From the NCBI GenBank assembly GCA_051294375.1, contig CM119265.1, forward strand, positions 29,226,540-29,290,539: DNA of 64,000 nucleotides, given 5' to 3'. Every line of letters begins with the position of its first letter. Position 1 is the stretch's first letter. A program made the position numbers and the translations under genes. The stretch comes from Paraspadella gotoi (taxonomy: Eukaryota; Chaetognatha). The notes beneath the pieces are model-generated. The model was given only the letters and a program-made list of their open reading frames with translations, did no database searches and was not told the origin of the DNA. Shown piece after piece: positions 11,936-22,530 of the stretch.

Positions 11936-12170
11936 TCTCTCTCTCTCTCTCTTCTCTTTTGAATCTCACCTTCTCAAATTTATTTGAAACGACTTAAAAA
12001 AAAAGAAGGATTGAGAAAATCTTGAGCCTCTTTTCTCTCTTTTCACGTGAGACTTGAAGACTCGAATCTCACTCCTTCACTCGAGACGATCTTCACAGAT
12101 CTTCACAGAAAAGAAATCTCCTTTTTTCAGTCTCACCTTCACTAAATCTTTCTAAGGCCTCTTATTTACT
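10501..12170. other. AT-rich non-coding stretch
   Basis: No gene supported. TCATTTCAG repeats three times near 10673-10690. GATATCTATCT words recur at 11442-11490. A (CT)n block lies at 11888-11950. Short frames are AT-rich and unconvincing. Confidence 0.5.
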
Positions 12171-12860
12171 CTCATGTTCCCTTTTTTTAATTTTACAATC
12201 TTTTTCTTCATTTTATTTCCTCCCTTTCCTTTCCTAACTTTCCTTTCCTCCCTTTCCTTTCCTCCCTTTCCTTTCCTCCCTTTTCTTTACCCGTTTTCCT
12301 TCCTTCCATTTCTTTCCTTACTTTCCTTTTCTCCCTTTTCTTTCCACCATTTCCTTTCCTTTTCTCCTCCTCTTCCTCCTTTTCTATCTTTACATGTTTT
12401 TTCTTCTATAACACGATTGTCCTTCACTTCTCTTAATCTCCTTCTCTTAATCTCCTTTCTTATATTCACACCTAATATTCTCCCTCTCTCGGAAATTTCA
12501 TTTAATACATAAGCTATAATAATATAATAAATAAGCTATCTTGCCCCTGACTTTAGACAGACTATTTGAGTTAAGGCCTCCTTCTCTTCACCTCCCTCTC
12601 ATCCACTTCCCGTCATTCTTCCTTTCTCCCCTCCCCTTCTTCCTCCCCACCTCCTTCGCGTACTCTCCTCCCTCTTTCTTCTCTCCCCTCTTTCCTCCCC
12701 TCCCCTTCTTCCTCCCTTCTTCCTCCCTCCTCCCCTTTCCCTACCTCGGCTCCTTCCATTCCCTCTCTTCCTCTTTTCCTCCCTCTCTCTCCTTCCCTCC
12801 TCCCCCTCTCCTCCTCCCTCTCTCCCCTTTCTCCCTCCCTTTCTCCGCCATCGCTTTTAA
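12171..12860 (+). repeat. Pyrimidine tract with TCCTTTCCTCCCTTT-type repeats
   Basis: A ~15-bp unit TTTCCTTTCCTCCC repeats at 12225-12360; a second CTCC-rich tract runs 12580-12850. Nearly all T and C on this strand. Confidence 0.75.
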
Positions 12861-13010
12861 ACGCTTTTAAAAGGAAGAGAGAATCAAGACGAATGAATCT
12901 TTGACTCAAAATTAATTTCTCATGCAAATCAGGTCTAAATTTCTTCCGAAGGCGAAAAGTGTTTTCCATTCATCGACGTCACTTTCGTCGCTAATGTCGA
13001 CGAGCTCCTT

Positions 13011-13239
13011 GTCATTGCAGATTGTGGTTGTCATTGCAGGTTGTTTTCGTTATCATTGTAGATTGTCGTCGTTGTCATTGCAGGTGGTGGTTGTCATTGC
13101 AGGTTGTCGTGGTCATTGCAGGTTGAGGTTGTCATTGCAGATTGTCGTCGTTGACATTGCCGATTTTGGTATTCATTGCAGGTTCTCGTTGTCATTGCAG
13201 ATTGTCGTTGTCATTGCAGATTGTCGTTATCACTGCAGA
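13011..13239 (+). repeat. Minisatellite, ~18-20-bp unit GTTGTCATTGCAGATTGTC, first block
   Basis: About 12 imperfect copies of a unit alternating CAGATTGTCG and CAGGTTGTCG around GTCATTGCAG. All three frames stay open, which creates spurious ORFs rich in HCRLSL and VVIAG. Confidence 0.75.
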
Positions 13240-13450
13240 CGCCAGCGAGAAATTCGCCCATCTAGAGTCCAAGATCGGCGCTGACGTCAACCCTCGAGTC
13301 AACTCTTACCTCTATGGTGAACCTACTGAGGTTAATTGAGAAACTTTCATCGCTTATCTCCGAAAGGAGTATGGAACAACGCGCCGACAACAGGCGGCGA
13401 TTATCCTCGATGGTTTCAAACGCGATGGCTTACGCCCCTCCCAGATTGTC
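13238..13450 (+). mobile_element. Gag-like fragment of an LTR retrotransposon with one in-frame stop
   Basis: Between two blocks of minisatellite lies 213 bp of non-repetitive, GC-richer sequence. The frame reads EKFAHLESKI, RVNSYLYGEPTEVN, a TGA at 13337-13339, then ETFIAYLRKEYGTTRRQQAA and GFKRDGLRPSQI. The order FxxLExxI, then a Leu/Tyr-rich helix, then YGxxRRQxAAxxLxGFxxDGLxPSxI resembles the gag region of Ty3/gypsy elements in invertebrates, where an (S/T)xxxRxxxLL..LGDRxPSxL pattern is usual. This is recognition from pattern only. The fragment is truncated on both sides by the repeat array and lacks zinc knuckle, protease and RT, so it is a dead relic. Confidence 0.35.
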
Positions 13451-13571
13451 GTTGTCATTGCAGATTGTCGTTATCATTGCAGATTGTCCTTGTCATTGCA
13501 GGTTTTTTTGTCATTGCAGGTTGTCGTCGTTGTCATTGCAGGTTGTTGCTGTCATTGTAGGTCATTGTCGT
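13443..13571 (+). repeat. Minisatellite, same unit, second block
   Basis: The array resumes directly after CCCTCCCAGATTGTCG, the end of the gag-like fragment. About 7 imperfect copies. The unit begins with the same CAGATTGTCG that ends the fragment. Confidence 0.75.
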
Positions 13572-13743
13572 TGGTATCGTGATGACAGCTCTGATCACAA
13601 TGTCACATTATTCGTTGGTTTATGAATTTTCATTTAAAACGTTTTTATAAGAATTAGGCAAATTAATCATCAACAGGCCACGCCACCGAATTTCTTTCCG
13701 TTGATATTATATTCTGGTCCTCCACGTATTTTTAACTACTGTC

Positions 13744-13748
<5 letters not shown>

Positions 13749-13782
<34 letters not shown>
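13749..13782 (+). repeat. (CT)n microsatellite
   Basis: 17 dimers. Confidence 0.95.
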
Positions 13783-13789
<7 letters not shown>

Positions 13790-13919
13790 CCCGTTTCTCC
13801 TCGATGCTCTTTTATTCCCCCTTCGAAGGTTTTAGTTCCACCAAAGGCCGCCGGGGGCCAGCGGCGTCTCGACGGTTGAACTTTCATTCTGAGCCCCTCG
13901 TGGCAAAGATGGAGAGCGA

Positions 13920-13922
13920 GAC

Positions 13923-13991
<69 letters not shown>
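13920..13991 (+). repeat. (GA)n microsatellite
   Basis: About 30 dimers with one interruption near 13930. Just upstream, 13845-13870 is GC-rich (GGCCGCCGGGGGCCAGCGGC). Confidence 0.95.
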
Positions 13992-13994
<3 letters not shown>

Positions 13995-13999
13995 CGTGC

Positions 14000-14495
14000 G
14001 CCCGGTGAAGAAAACCCAAGGGAGCGAGTAAGAAATAACTCGTTTGCCAAAAACATTTGAGTCAAAATTGATTTGTTAACTTTGATTCATGTGACCAAAG
14101 CTAGTTGTAATAATAAATAATAAGTATTAGTTTTAAGATTTAAGTATTAATTATTTCGCATCAAATATTAATGATTCGATTTCTGATAAACGTATTATGA
14201 TTAGATTCAAACGATTGTATATATATATTTTGTTTTATTTTGGTTGTACCAATTTCATATTTTAAGTTAATGATGATCCTCATTATCATCAACTTCATAC
14301 AAAACTAAATTATCACACTCATTCTTTCCGTCTGCTTAAAAAGAATCATCACTGATGACAGTCGCACATCAATTATCACCCAAGTCACGGGCCAACCTTT
14401 GCTTTTCGTTTCTGCCAGATACAGCAAAGTGACGTGCAGCTTTCTTAGCATCGTTGCTTAAAAATTATGCCAATGTTGCATCGCAGATTTTTTCT
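14000..14495. other. AT-rich DNA, nothing recognised
   Basis: Short TAATAAATAATAAG-like words and no frame longer than a few dozen codons. Confidence 0.4.
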
Positions 14496-14564
14496 GGCAA
14501 CCGCGACTGGCAACCGAGTTGCAACCGCGACTGGCAACCGAGTGGCAACCGCGACTGGCAACCG
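14496..14564 (+). repeat. 24-bp minisatellite, 3 copies
   Basis: The unit GGCAACCGCGACTGGCAACC plus GAGT. It keeps a reading frame (ATATGNRV) but is short. Confidence 0.85.
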
Positions 14565-14641
14565 AAAGGCGAAAATTGAAAAGTCAGCGCAAAGAAAAAA
14601 AAAGTTGGACAAAAGAGAAAAATTTGTGAAAAGAAGCGAAA

Positions 14642-14826
14642 GAATTGGAGGTGGAAATGGAGTGCTGGAATTGGAGGTGGAAATGGAGTGCTGGAATTGG
14701 AAGTGGAAATGGAGTGCTGGAATTGGAGGTGGAAATGGAGTGCTGGAATTAGAGGTGGAAATGGAGTGCTTGAATTGGAGGTGGAAATGGAGTGCTGGAA
14801 TTGAAGGTGGAAATGGAGTGCTGGAA
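14642..14826 (+). repeat. 26-bp minisatellite, 7 copies
   Basis: The unit GGTGGAAATGGAGTGCTGGA plus ATTGGA. A period of 26 shifts frame each copy, so the 129-codon frame across it is not coding. Confidence 0.9.
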
Positions 14827-14839
14827 GAAAAAGTAAGAG

Positions 14840-14935
14840 TGAAAATAGTGTGGTAGAAAATTGGTAGGAGTGGAAAAAGAGATGTAGAAAAATGGTAGGA
14901 TTGGAAAAGAGTGGTAGAAAAATGGTGTGAGTGGA
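14840..14935 (+). repeat. Degenerate ~30-bp GTGGTAGAAAAATGG repeats
   Basis: Three to four copies of GTAGAAAAATGGTAGGAGTGG-like sequence. Confidence 0.6.
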
Positions 14936-15099
14936 AAAAAATGAGAGGAAAAGAAAAAAAAGATATGTAAGCAATTTTGACGCCCCCCCCCAAAAAAAAA
15001 CGACGAGGATGAAGATGATAAAGACGACGTCGAGAAACGACGATGACGACGACGAAGTCTTAACGACAAAAATACTTTCCTTCTCCTGGGAAGACGAGA

Positions 15100-15100
<1 letters not shown>

Positions 15101-15143
<43 letters not shown>

Positions 15144-15154
15144 GCGGCGGCGGC
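15101..15154 (+). repeat. (GGC)n microsatellite
   Basis: About 18 triplets with one TCG; gives poly-Ala in one frame. Confidence 0.95.
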
Positions 15155-15980
15155 TGTGAACGATTCTCATTATCGAATCCTTTATTCACGAAACCTGATC
15201 GTTCGTCTTCCACCTTTGCTGCCTCCTCTTCCTCCTCCTCCTCCTCTTCCTCTTTTACTTATTTTTCACAGCAGACACAGAAGAAGACGACGACGACAAG
15301 TACGACGACGACGACCCACTGCCCCGAGTATTTTTCCTCTTTAATAAAACAAAGCTGCCTCCATTAATAAATCGTCAGCTCTGAGAAAAAAGCTAAATAA
15401 AGCAAAGACTACCCCGTTTTTTATAGAAGATCTGTTTAACAAATTAGTGGCAAAATTGCACATTGTACTTTGTAGTAAATTGTTGTAATATTTTTTTAAT
15501 GGAAAAAAATAGTACTACAATTTACAGCTTAATAATTAAGTTTTCTTGCCTCCTGATTTTTAACAAGATGATAACCTAGCAGGACAAATAAAGTTTTCAA
15601 TCAAAACTCACAAAGTAAATTTTTGAGACATTTTGTTATTTCGGGTGAAAAGAAAATAAGTTTGGAGAAATGAGGAGGAAGAGTCAAGTTAAGGGATTTT
15701 GTGGAAGGAAAAGGAGGGAGGAAGAATAGGAGGAGGAGAAGGAGGAAGAAGAGGAAGAGAAGGAGGAAGAAGAGGAGAATATAGAATTAAATGAATATCG
15801 TCGTTATTTTTAATTCTCCTTGAGTCTTTGGTGAAGGAAACAAAAAAAAAAAAAATAAAAAAAAAAAACGAAAAACAGAAAATAATCCTAATTTTTTTTT
15901 TAATTAAATTTCAATATTGTATTTATTTCATAAATACTGTACTTATAACGTCATAAATTTAGTGTAATTTAGTATAATTT
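15155..15980. other. Triplet/pyrimidine repeats, then AT-rich DNA
   Basis: CCTCCTCTT words (15215-15255), (GAC)n at 15283-15315, a GGAGGAAGA-rich tract at 15665-15780, A-runs at 15840-15870. No gene. Confidence 0.5.
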
Positions 15981-16024
15981 GCTCTAATATGCCCTAATAC
16001 GCCCTATCCCTAACCCTAACCCTT
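15981..16024 (+). repeat. Telomere-like CCCTAA motifs, degenerate
   Basis: GCCCTAATACGCCCTATCCC followed by TAACCCTAACCC: two exact CCCTAA units after degenerate ones. Interstitial, too short for a telomere. Confidence 0.55.
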
Positions 16025-16312
16025 TTTAAATTTAACAAGTTTGATTCAATACAGGAATTGAGCATTATACAAATCGCAAACAATATTAAAGATTGAGTGA
16101 AAACTAACATTATAAATTTAAACAAAACAAGATTAAACTTATTGAGGACAATATTTCAATCATTAAAAAATACGACTTTTCTTTGGAGAATAGCATTTTT
16201 AGAACAGTAAATCTGAAAAATAAAATTAATTTTTCTTTTTAAGATGGTTAAAATGTAAAGAATGTCACAGTAACCAAATAAAGTTAGTACTCTAGTTTTA
16301 TAAAAGTCGTGA
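16025..16312. other. AT-rich DNA, nothing recognised
   Basis: No repeat or frame stands out before the R2 copy. Confidence 0.3.
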
Positions 16313-16448
16313 TTGAAAGCTTGTAGGGATCTGCTATGTCATTATCTTGTAAGAGTAATGGAGGCCCTAAACCACCAAAGCCTGTCCAAAGTCAGGGGCA
16401 AGATAGCTTGTTTATTAAATGAATAGATAATTTTTATATTGGTTGTAC
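16313..16448 (+). repeat. Interspersed family R2, copy 2 (best preserved)
   Basis: Order of words: GATTGAAAGCTTGTAGGGAT, ATGTCATTATCTTGTAAG, GGAGGCCCTAAACCACCAAA, GCCTGTCCAAAGTCAGGGGC, AAGATAGCTTGTTTATTAAA, TGAATAGATAATTTTTATAT. No coding capacity and no clear terminal repeat. Confidence 0.6.
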
Positions 16449-16559
16449 ATAGTAAAACAAGTTATCTTGCATATTTTTATAATTAAATTAACAAACTATA
16501 ATTTTTTTTCAAAAAAATCTGCAACGAGAGATCAGATGAGGTCAGATCGAATTGAGTTG

Positions 16560-16620
16560 ATGGTCAGCGAAGACTCAGGGTTCCATCGGGATTCGAACTC
16601 GTGACCTTTCGAGCCGAAGA
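16560..16620 (-). repeat. SINE-like fragment with a pol III B box
   Basis: The reverse complement contains GGTCACGAGTTCGAATCCCG, then ATGGAACCCTGAGTC. The B box GAGTTCGAATCC is good; the A-box side is replaced by an A/T-run, so it is 5' truncated. Confidence 0.35.
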
Positions 16621-16659
16621 AAAAAAAATCCCTTAATTCTGTTCATTCAGACTGAATTC

Positions 16660-17275
16660 GTGAAAAGGAGAGGGGGAGGAGGAGGAGGAGGAGGTGAAAG
16701 GAGAGGAAGAGGAGGAGGAGGTGAAGGCGGAGGAGGAAGGGGATGGGGATGAGGAAGGGGAGGAGGAGGAGGAGAATGAGGAAGAGGAGGATAAGGAGAA
16801 GGAGGAGGAGGAGGCGGATGAAGAGGGGGAGAAGAAGGAGAGAGAATAAAAAAGAAAGAAAGAGAGAAGATAAAAGAGGAAAAAAAGAGGAAAAAAAAAG
16901 ATAAGAAAAAAAAGAAAGAAAAGCAAAAAGAAAGGAAAGAAAAGGGAAAAATAAAGGAAAGATAAAAAAAAGAAAAGAAAGAAAAGCAAAAAGAAAGAAA
17001 AGTGAAATGTAAAGAAAGATGAGACAAAAAGAAAAGAAAGAAAAGCAAAATAAAAAGAAAGATAAAAAAAAAGAAAGAAAAGCAAAAAGAAAAGAAAGAA
17101 AGCAAAAAGAAAAGAAAGATAAGAAAAAAGAAAAGAAAGAAAAGCAAAAAGAAAAAAAAACAGATAAAAAGTAAAGAAAGATAAAAGAAAAAGAAAAAAA
17201 AGAAAAGCAAAATGTAAAGAAAGATAAGAAAAAAGAAAAGAAAGATAAGAAAAAAAGAAAAGATAGAGAAGCAAA
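16660..17275 (+). repeat. 615-bp purine tract with AAAGAAAAGCAAAAAG-type repeats
   Basis: GGAGGA words to ~16840, then a degenerate ~20-bp unit GAAAGAAAAGCAAAAAGAAA. The minus strand gives frames of 213 and 226 codons of Phe/Ser/Leu, which are artefacts of composition. Confidence 0.8.
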
Positions 17276-17356
17276 AAGTGATTCCCGCCTTCTTTCCTTT
17301 TTTGGATTCAGGAATCGCCAAAGTCAAGAGTTAATTAGAGGGTCTTTAAAAGGGGA

Positions 17357-17358
17357 GG

Positions 17359-17420
<62 letters not shown>
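17357..17420 (+). repeat. (GA)n microsatellite
   Basis: About 31 dimers. Confidence 0.95.
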
Positions 17421-17423
<3 letters not shown>

Positions 17424-17718
17424 GAGGCGTAACATCTTTGACTGAAAAAAGCTTTTCTAGGAATCTCTAATGGAATTTGGAAATTCATAAAAATTAAGAC
17501 AACAGTTTGAAATAAGGAACTTAAAAAATGAATTTATGAAATTTCATGATTTAATTTTTGGCCATGAATAAAAATATTGCTATGGGGAAAGTGTAAGTTG
17601 GTTCTAGATGTAAAATGGAAATTGCTATTAAATGCTTTCTTTCAGTTGTTGTTTGTTTCATTCTTGCAGGTGATGTCAAAAAGGCAAAGTTAATTTTGTG
17701 GCATAAGAAAAAAGCTTT

Positions 17719-17720
<2 letters not shown>

Positions 17721-17792
<72 letters not shown>

Positions 17793-17815
17793 ATCTCTTT
17801 CTTTCTCTCGTTATT
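17721..17815 (+). repeat. (CT)n microsatellite
   Basis: About 30 clean dimers to 17780, then interrupted. Confidence 0.95.
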
Positions 17816-17939
17816 TCCGTCACATGAAACAAAATGTCTTTTCTCTTCTACGGAAACAAAAAAAATTTTCGCCAACTTGGATGACAATTGGCAAAGTTGG
17901 GGTTGCCACTGATTATTATCACAAAAAAGGGATGCCTGT

Positions 17940-18180
17940 GTCAAGGAAAAGAGAGGAAAGGGAAAATAGAGGAAAAGGAAAAGAAAGGAAAGGGGAAAGA
18001 GAGGAAACGAGAAAAAAAGGAAAGGGAAAAGAGAGGAAGAGGAAAAAAAGGAAAGGAAAAAGAGAGGAAAGAGAAAGAAAGGAAAAATAAAGATAGGAAG
18101 GTACAAAAAGGGAAAGCGAGGAAAAACCAGAGAGAAATAAAAAAAAGGGAATAAAATAGAAGAATTGAAAAAAATGGAAA
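17940..18180 (+). repeat. Purine tract, GGAAAAGAGAGGAAA repeats
   Basis: Irregular ~15-bp units; frames on both strands are low-complexity. Confidence 0.75.
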
Positions 18181-18392
18181 TAAAAGGGTTGAGCAGAGGG
18201 TTTCCGTCGCGCTTTAATCTCATTTGCATATTGAGAGAAGATGACTTTAGGTTTTTTTTCTGTTTCTCGATCTATTGACTTTTTTGGTTCCCGGTTGACC
18301 TGTTTTGTTATTTTCACTTCATCATGTATTTTTTGCATCACAGTGAATGCAATTTGTTATCTAATTATTATTATTTTTATAATTATTAAATT

Positions 18393-18395
<3 letters not shown>

Positions 18396-18474
<79 letters not shown>
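18396..18474 (+). repeat. (TTA)n microsatellite
   Basis: About 26 triplets with one change near 18428. Confidence 0.95.
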
Positions 18475-18476
<2 letters not shown>

Positions 18477-18558
18477 ACAATATTTTAGCCATTTATTGAA
18501 CTAAACACGTCTTTTTAGGTGTTGTGATTTGGTTGTGATAGAAAAACGAGTGAGACAG

Positions 18559-18560
<2 letters not shown>

Positions 18561-18627
<67 letters not shown>

Positions 18628-18672
18628 GAAATAAATAGAGAGATAGAGAAGGAGAGAGAGAGAGAGAGAGAT
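18561..18672 (+). repeat. (GA)n cluster
   Basis: (GA)n with GTGAGAAATAAATAGAG, a word also found in the centre of P1 (22340-22420). Confidence 0.9.
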
Positions 18673-18984
18673 GGAATTCTAAAATCCCCTTCTTAATTTT
18701 CCCTCTCTTTGTTTTGACCTGACTTGCTGATTAACTTTTCCTGTTGTTTTTTTTCCTGTTTTTCTTTTTTTTTTCTGTTTCTCTCTTTCTTTTTCTGTTT
18801 CTCTTTCTGTTTCTTCTCGCGTCGTTTGTTCCGACTTCTCAATTGATCACGTGACCACAGAGTCTGCTTCGCTATTGTTGTTGATTTGCTGCTCTGCCAC
18901 TTTCATTCTTGCTATCAATTTATATAAATATATTAATAAATATATCTAATAATTATTACTTTCTTTCTAGTTACCTACTGTCAA

Positions 18985-19010
18985 AATCTCTCTCTCTCTC
19001 TCTCTCTCTC
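18985..19010 (+). repeat. (CT)n at gap edge
   Basis: 13 dimers up to the gap. Confidence 0.9.
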
Positions 19011-19035
19011 NNNNNNNNNNNNNNNNNNNNNNNNN
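19011..19035. other. Assembly gap, 25 N
   Basis: Separates (CT)n from unit X copy 1. Confidence 0.95.
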
Positions 19036-19095
19036 AAGTTGGTCCAACCAGTCTCTTCGGAGGCGTGTGTTCGAAATCCGCACCGCTGCACACCA
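19036..19095 (+). mobile_element. tRNA-Leu 3'-half sequence, copy 1
   Basis: GGTCCAACCAGTCTCTTCGG, AGGCGTGTGTTCGAA, then CCGCACCGCTGCAC and ACCACATTTAAGG. Slightly scrambled compared with copy 2 by single-base changes. It begins at the end of a 25-N gap. Confidence 0.5.
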
Positions 19096-19699
19096 CATTT
19101 AAGGAAAAACTCATGGATTTCCTATGGTTAAAATCAGGATAGATTTTAATTCTGAGAAATAAAGGTGATGGTGAGACACACACATGAGTCTTGTTCAATG
19201 CTACTTGAAACTAAGAACAAGCTAGGTCTATTTTAACTAAGGAAGATATGCGGTATTAAAAATTTACAGTTCCGATGATATTGCAAGTATGATTGGTCGA
19301 TTCCGTTCTTATGCTTGACCATAGTCATGGATTCGGCGATTCCATTTCCGGAGTTCGCCCGAGTCTCCGATCCGATTTGCTTTTGGTGGGTTGATACTCC
19401 TTGGATGATGTAAATGCTTAATAGTATAAAAAAGCTTAATTATCATGAATAATTAGAACTACCAGAGTCAAGGAATAAAAAAAGAGGTATTTAAAAAACA
19501 TGATGCTCTGAAAAACACCTTTAATTAATTTTGTTTGTATAAAAAATATTTATTTATAAAGTATAGCTTATTACTAAAATCAAATATGTATTGATCAAAA
19601 ACTCCCAAGTTATAAATAGTATAAGTAGAAATAAATAATCAAAAAAATATTATAATAATATAATAAATAATTCTTTTCAGAAAATATAATAAAATACCG

Positions 19700-20080
19700 T
19701 AAGAAAGACATCCCTCCACAATCCCCACCACAATTCCTCACAATCCCCAACACAATCCCCTTCACAATCCCCTCCACAATTCCCAGCACAATCCCCTATC
19801 ACAATCTCCACCGACAATCCCCTCCACAATCCCACCACAATCCCCTTCTAATCTCCACCACAATCCCTTCCCAATCCCACCACGAATCCCTTACAATCTC
19901 CACCACAATCCCCTCACAATCCCCACCACAATCCTCCTCACAATCTCCACCACAATCCCTTCCAATCCAAAATCCCCACAACCATCAATCCCCTTCACAA
20001 TCTCCCACCACAACCCACCATTCCCCCACAACCATACTCTACTACAACCCTCATCCCCACCACACCCCCATTCCAGACGC
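19700..20080 (+). repeat. CCACAATCCCC minisatellite in unit X, copy 1
   Basis: Units of about 10-14 bases (CACAATCCCCTC, CACAATCTCCAC) in irregular order. The same block lies at 24040-24315 and, inverted, at 26480-26700. Confidence 0.75.
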
Positions 20081-20142
20081 TTTCAAAATTTTCCGCGACA
20101 AAAAGCGAAAAATAAAAATTAACTGAATAAACATTTCTCGTC

Positions 20143-20193
<51 letters not shown>

Positions 20194-20879
20194 AGAGAGA
20201 GAGGAGAAGAGAGAGAGGAGAGAGAGAGAGAGAGAGAGAGAGGAGAATCTGGGACAAAAGAAAATTTGTGAGGAGTTCTTTCGTCGTCTTCGTCGTCGTC
20301 GTCGTCGTCTTCCTCTTCGTCAATTTTGTCATTTCAATCTTGTCATCAGTGACACAATCCAGATTGGTGATGTCATCAGTGACATTATTTATATCATGAA
20401 TTTGATCAGTGACTAAATCCAGACCCTTGATGTCATTCGTGACATGAATCAAGTGGTCGTAAGTGACATTGTTTGTGTCATCAGCGAAGTAAGGGAAATC
20501 GTTGTACTCAATAAAATCAGATGTCGCTGTCATCAGTGACAAAAATGACATCATTAATGTCAGCGTTGACGAAAACTCGTTAATCTCTTCAGTGATATTA
20601 TCATCATTGATCCTCAAAAACTGTCGCCTTCACGTTTTTGTCTCATACATTATTGTTTCGAAGTTTATTTGTTCAAATTAAAGCTTACCTTTTAAAAATA
20701 ATATATATTTTTCATGAGTTCTCAAACGAATTTAGTGAATAAAATTTATATATAATTGAATATATTATCAATTTTTAATAGGTATTTTTTTTTATTTCCC
20801 GTTACGTGTTTAATCATCGCTTCGGTATGAAAGTTTAAATTCGTTTCATGTTTAAAAACAATATAACTTAGCAGCCTCC

Positions 20880-21187
20880 TCCCTGTTCCTCCTCTCCCCT
20901 TTTCCTCCTCCTCCTTCACTTCTTTCTCCTCCTCCCCCTCTTCCTCTTCCTCCCCCTCTTCCTCCTCGTCCTCTCTCCTCATCTCCCTCTTCCTCCTCCT
21001 CCCTCCCCTCTTCCTATTCTTCCCCTCTTCTTCCTCCGCCTCTCCTCTTCCTCCTCCTCCCCTTTTCCTCCTCCTCCCTTCACACTTCTCCTCCTCCCCC
21101 TCTTCCTCTTCCTCCCCCTCTTCCTCCTCCTTCCCTCTTTTCCTCCCCTCTTCTTCCTCCTCCCCTCTTCCTCCTCACTCCCCTCCA
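20880..21187 (+). repeat. CTCCTC-rich pyrimidine tract in unit X, copy 1
   Basis: A ~300-bp run of CTTCCTCCTCC words; the counterpart at 25105-25405 is shorter and reordered. Absent from copy 3. Confidence 0.75.
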
Positions 21188-21459
21188 TCTAGCGGGCGAC
21201 GAAAAAGCGTCTGAAACTCTGCGTAAAACTTAAATGTGGCGGAAATTCAATGAAAAAAAAGAGGCTTTAAAAAACCACATCTCATCTGTTGCTGTGGAGA
21301 CTTGATGGTGAAGACAGGGGTGCTGGGGTGCTAGAGTGCTGGGTTAAGAGATTAGAGTAGAAGAAAAAGCTGTAGCTGCTGATGGGTAAATGTCAAGTAA
21401 TATGGCCGCGCAAGTGCTTGTCATCGTAGAACTTCTACTAGAATAATAGGTTTGCTTGT

Positions 21460-21640
21460 CAGCAGGAGTGGCGTGAATGCTTGTCAGCGGAAGCAGCGCC
21501 CGAGCATGTAAGCGTAAGTGGCGCTTATACTTGTTAGCGGCGGTGGTGCTGTTGCTTGTCAGCGGCAGCGGCGGCGCGTTCGCTTGTCAGCGGGGGCGTT
21601 GATGCTTGTCAGTTACGTGACGCTGACAAGACTAGTTACA
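21460..21640 (+). repeat. GCTTGTCAGCGG tandem array (left arm of P1)
   Basis: GCTTGTCAGCGG recurs about every 25-35 bases with GGCGGTGGTG-like spacers, followed by (GGC)n. The reverse copy lies at 23155-23335. Confidence 0.7.
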
Positions 21641-21673
21641 GCGATAATAGTTTGACGTCGGCTGAGATGCTGA

Positions 21674-21704
<31 letters not shown>

Positions 21705-22241
21705 AGGCGGCGGCGGCGGCGGCAGGAAATTATTTTTCTCCTCACCATGAATATTCATTTAATAAGAGGAGACAATTCGTTTTAATCGGTCTTAAGTGTC
21801 CTTCTCTACAGGAAGGAAGAAAAAACACTGTAGCTGGAAGGGATAAAAAATAGGAATTAAAAGGACGGAGAAAAAAAATTTAAAAATGAAAAAAAAAAGA
21901 AGAAAATAAAAAAAAATGAAATAAAATGAAGAGAAAATTAATAAAAATGAAATCTAATGAAGGAAAATATAATAAAATTATATAAAATGAAGGAAAATAT
22001 AATAAAAAAATAAAATGAGGAAAAAAATAATAAAAAAATGAAATAAAATAAAGGAAAAAAATCATAAAGTTAAATTGCATAAAACTAAATTTGAAAGAAG
22101 CTCAACATGAAGTAAGATTTTATGGTAAATGTAATTCCGCAACAAAGTAAAGAGTTATTTTTATTTTATTATATAAATGTAATAGAACAAGAAATGAAAT
22201 TAAGTTTTATAAAAAGTTATAGAGAGAAAAAAAATAAAGCG

Positions 22242-22265
22242 AGAGAGAGAGTGAAAGAGGGAGAG

Positions 22266-22315
<50 letters not shown>

Positions 22316-22359
22316 TTGAGAAAGAGAAAGAGAGAGAGTGAGAAATAAATAGAGAGAGA

Positions 22360-22396
<37 letters not shown>

Positions 22397-22425
22397 AGAA
22401 AGAGAAAGAGAGAGAGTGAGAAATA

Positions 22426-22497
<72 letters not shown>

Positions 22498-22530
22498 GAG
22501 AGAGAGAGATCTCTCTCTCCCTCTCTCTCC
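22242..22530. repeat. (GA)n cluster passing into (CT)n at the centre of P1
   Basis: Three imperfect repeats of a GAGAGAGTGAGAAATAA-containing block inside (GA)n, switching to (CT)n after GGAGAGAGAGAT near 22510. Confidence 0.8.

Larger units (their letters stand above)
19036..21438 (-). mobile_element. Unit X, copy 1: ~2.4-kb LTR-like unit with tRNA-Leu 3' half
   Basis: Read on the minus strand the unit runs: CTCC/GGAG tract, a block of ~16-bp TGTCACTGATGACATC repeats, (GA/CT)n, a GGGGATTGTGGTGG minisatellite, an AT-rich part, an LTR-like promoter/poly(A) segment, then a piece matching the 3' half of tRNA-Leu including CCA (19036-19095). No reverse transcriptase or integrase frame exists in it. 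It begins directly after a 25-N gap. It differs from copies 2 and 3 mainly by single-base indels. Confidence 0.5.

Noticed and set aside
15981-16024. True telomere or chromosome end
   Set aside because: Only two exact CCCTAA units with unrelated DNA on both sides.
16633-17327. Minus-strand frames of 213 and 226 codons rich in Phe, Ser and Leu
   Set aside because: Pure composition effect of the purine tract on the other strand; overlapping frames are equally open and no motif is present.
19036-19095. Functional tRNA-Leu gene
   Set aside because: Only the 3' half is present, and it includes CCA, which nuclear genes lack.
21556-21750. Gly-rich 64-codon ORF
   Set aside because: Generated by a (GGC)n array and present mirrored in the other palindrome arm.
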